A stretch of DNA of 5,636 nucleotides from Deltaproteobacteria bacterium. Its GTDB lineage: Bacteria; Desulfobacterota; Desulfobulbia; Desulfobulbales; VMSU01. Position numbers and translations under genes: made by a program. Shown piece after piece: positions 5,609 to 5,636 of this stretch (the first letter of the stretch is position 1; each line of letters begins with the position of its first letter). The stretch is taken from the NCBI GenBank assembly GCA_021789795.1, contig JAJYJA010000157.1:1-5636 (forward strand), given 5' to 3'. The notes beneath the pieces are model-generated. The model saw only the letters and a list, made by a program, of their open reading frames with translations. It searched no databases and was not told where the DNA came from.

Positions 5609-5636
5609 AAACAATTTGGCCGATTTTTGATGGCGT

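Overview
The window is a compact, very GC-rich stretch of a bacterial chromosome. It has six well-supported protein genes and no RNA genes, mobile elements or CRISPR array. The mix is ornithine carbamoyltransferase, a TIGR01777 sugar-epimerase-like SDR, RNase R, a PilZ protein and a BamE/SmpA-like lipoprotein. That mix, the short gaps, the gene overlaps and the GTG starts suggest a Gram-negative, high-GC proteobacterium in the broad sense. A deltaproteobacterium (Desulfobacterota-like) is my best guess, but it is an inference from style and content and no marker proves it.

Layout. (1) Minus strand, 43-954: argF. The three bases at the left edge read as a minus-strand ATG, so another gene, perhaps the next arginine gene, may begin there. 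(2) 955-1144: a divergent, partly AT-rich intergenic region with a possible argF promoter, a GC hairpin and a 9-bp inverted repeat near its two ends. (3) Plus strand, 1145-4384: the TIGR01777-type SDR gene and rnr (RNase R), 9 nt apart and probably one transcript. (4) Minus strand, 4368-5049: a small unrecognised 71-residue protein and an aromatic-rich lipoprotein. Their reading frames overlap by 26 nt, and the lipoprotein end overlaps the end of rnr tail to tail by 17 nt. (5) 5050-5159: a hairpin-rich spacer. (6) Minus strand, 5160-5528: a PilZ-domain protein with a good sigma70-like promoter just upstream.

How the genes relate. ArgF makes citrulline in arginine synthesis. RNase R degrades structured RNA and the SDR is an oxidoreductase/epimerase of unknown substrate; they share a transcript but no obvious pathway. 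The PilZ protein should sense cyclic di-GMP. It may be co-transcribed with the two small downstream genes, though the hairpin spacer may reduce read-through.

The clearest unusual feature is a perfect in-frame 48-bp tandem duplication inside the SDR gene. It adds 16 residues to a conserved segment that is single-copy in relatives such as E. coli YfcH. I did not find a convincing new multi-gene system; most of the window is ordinary housekeeping DNA.
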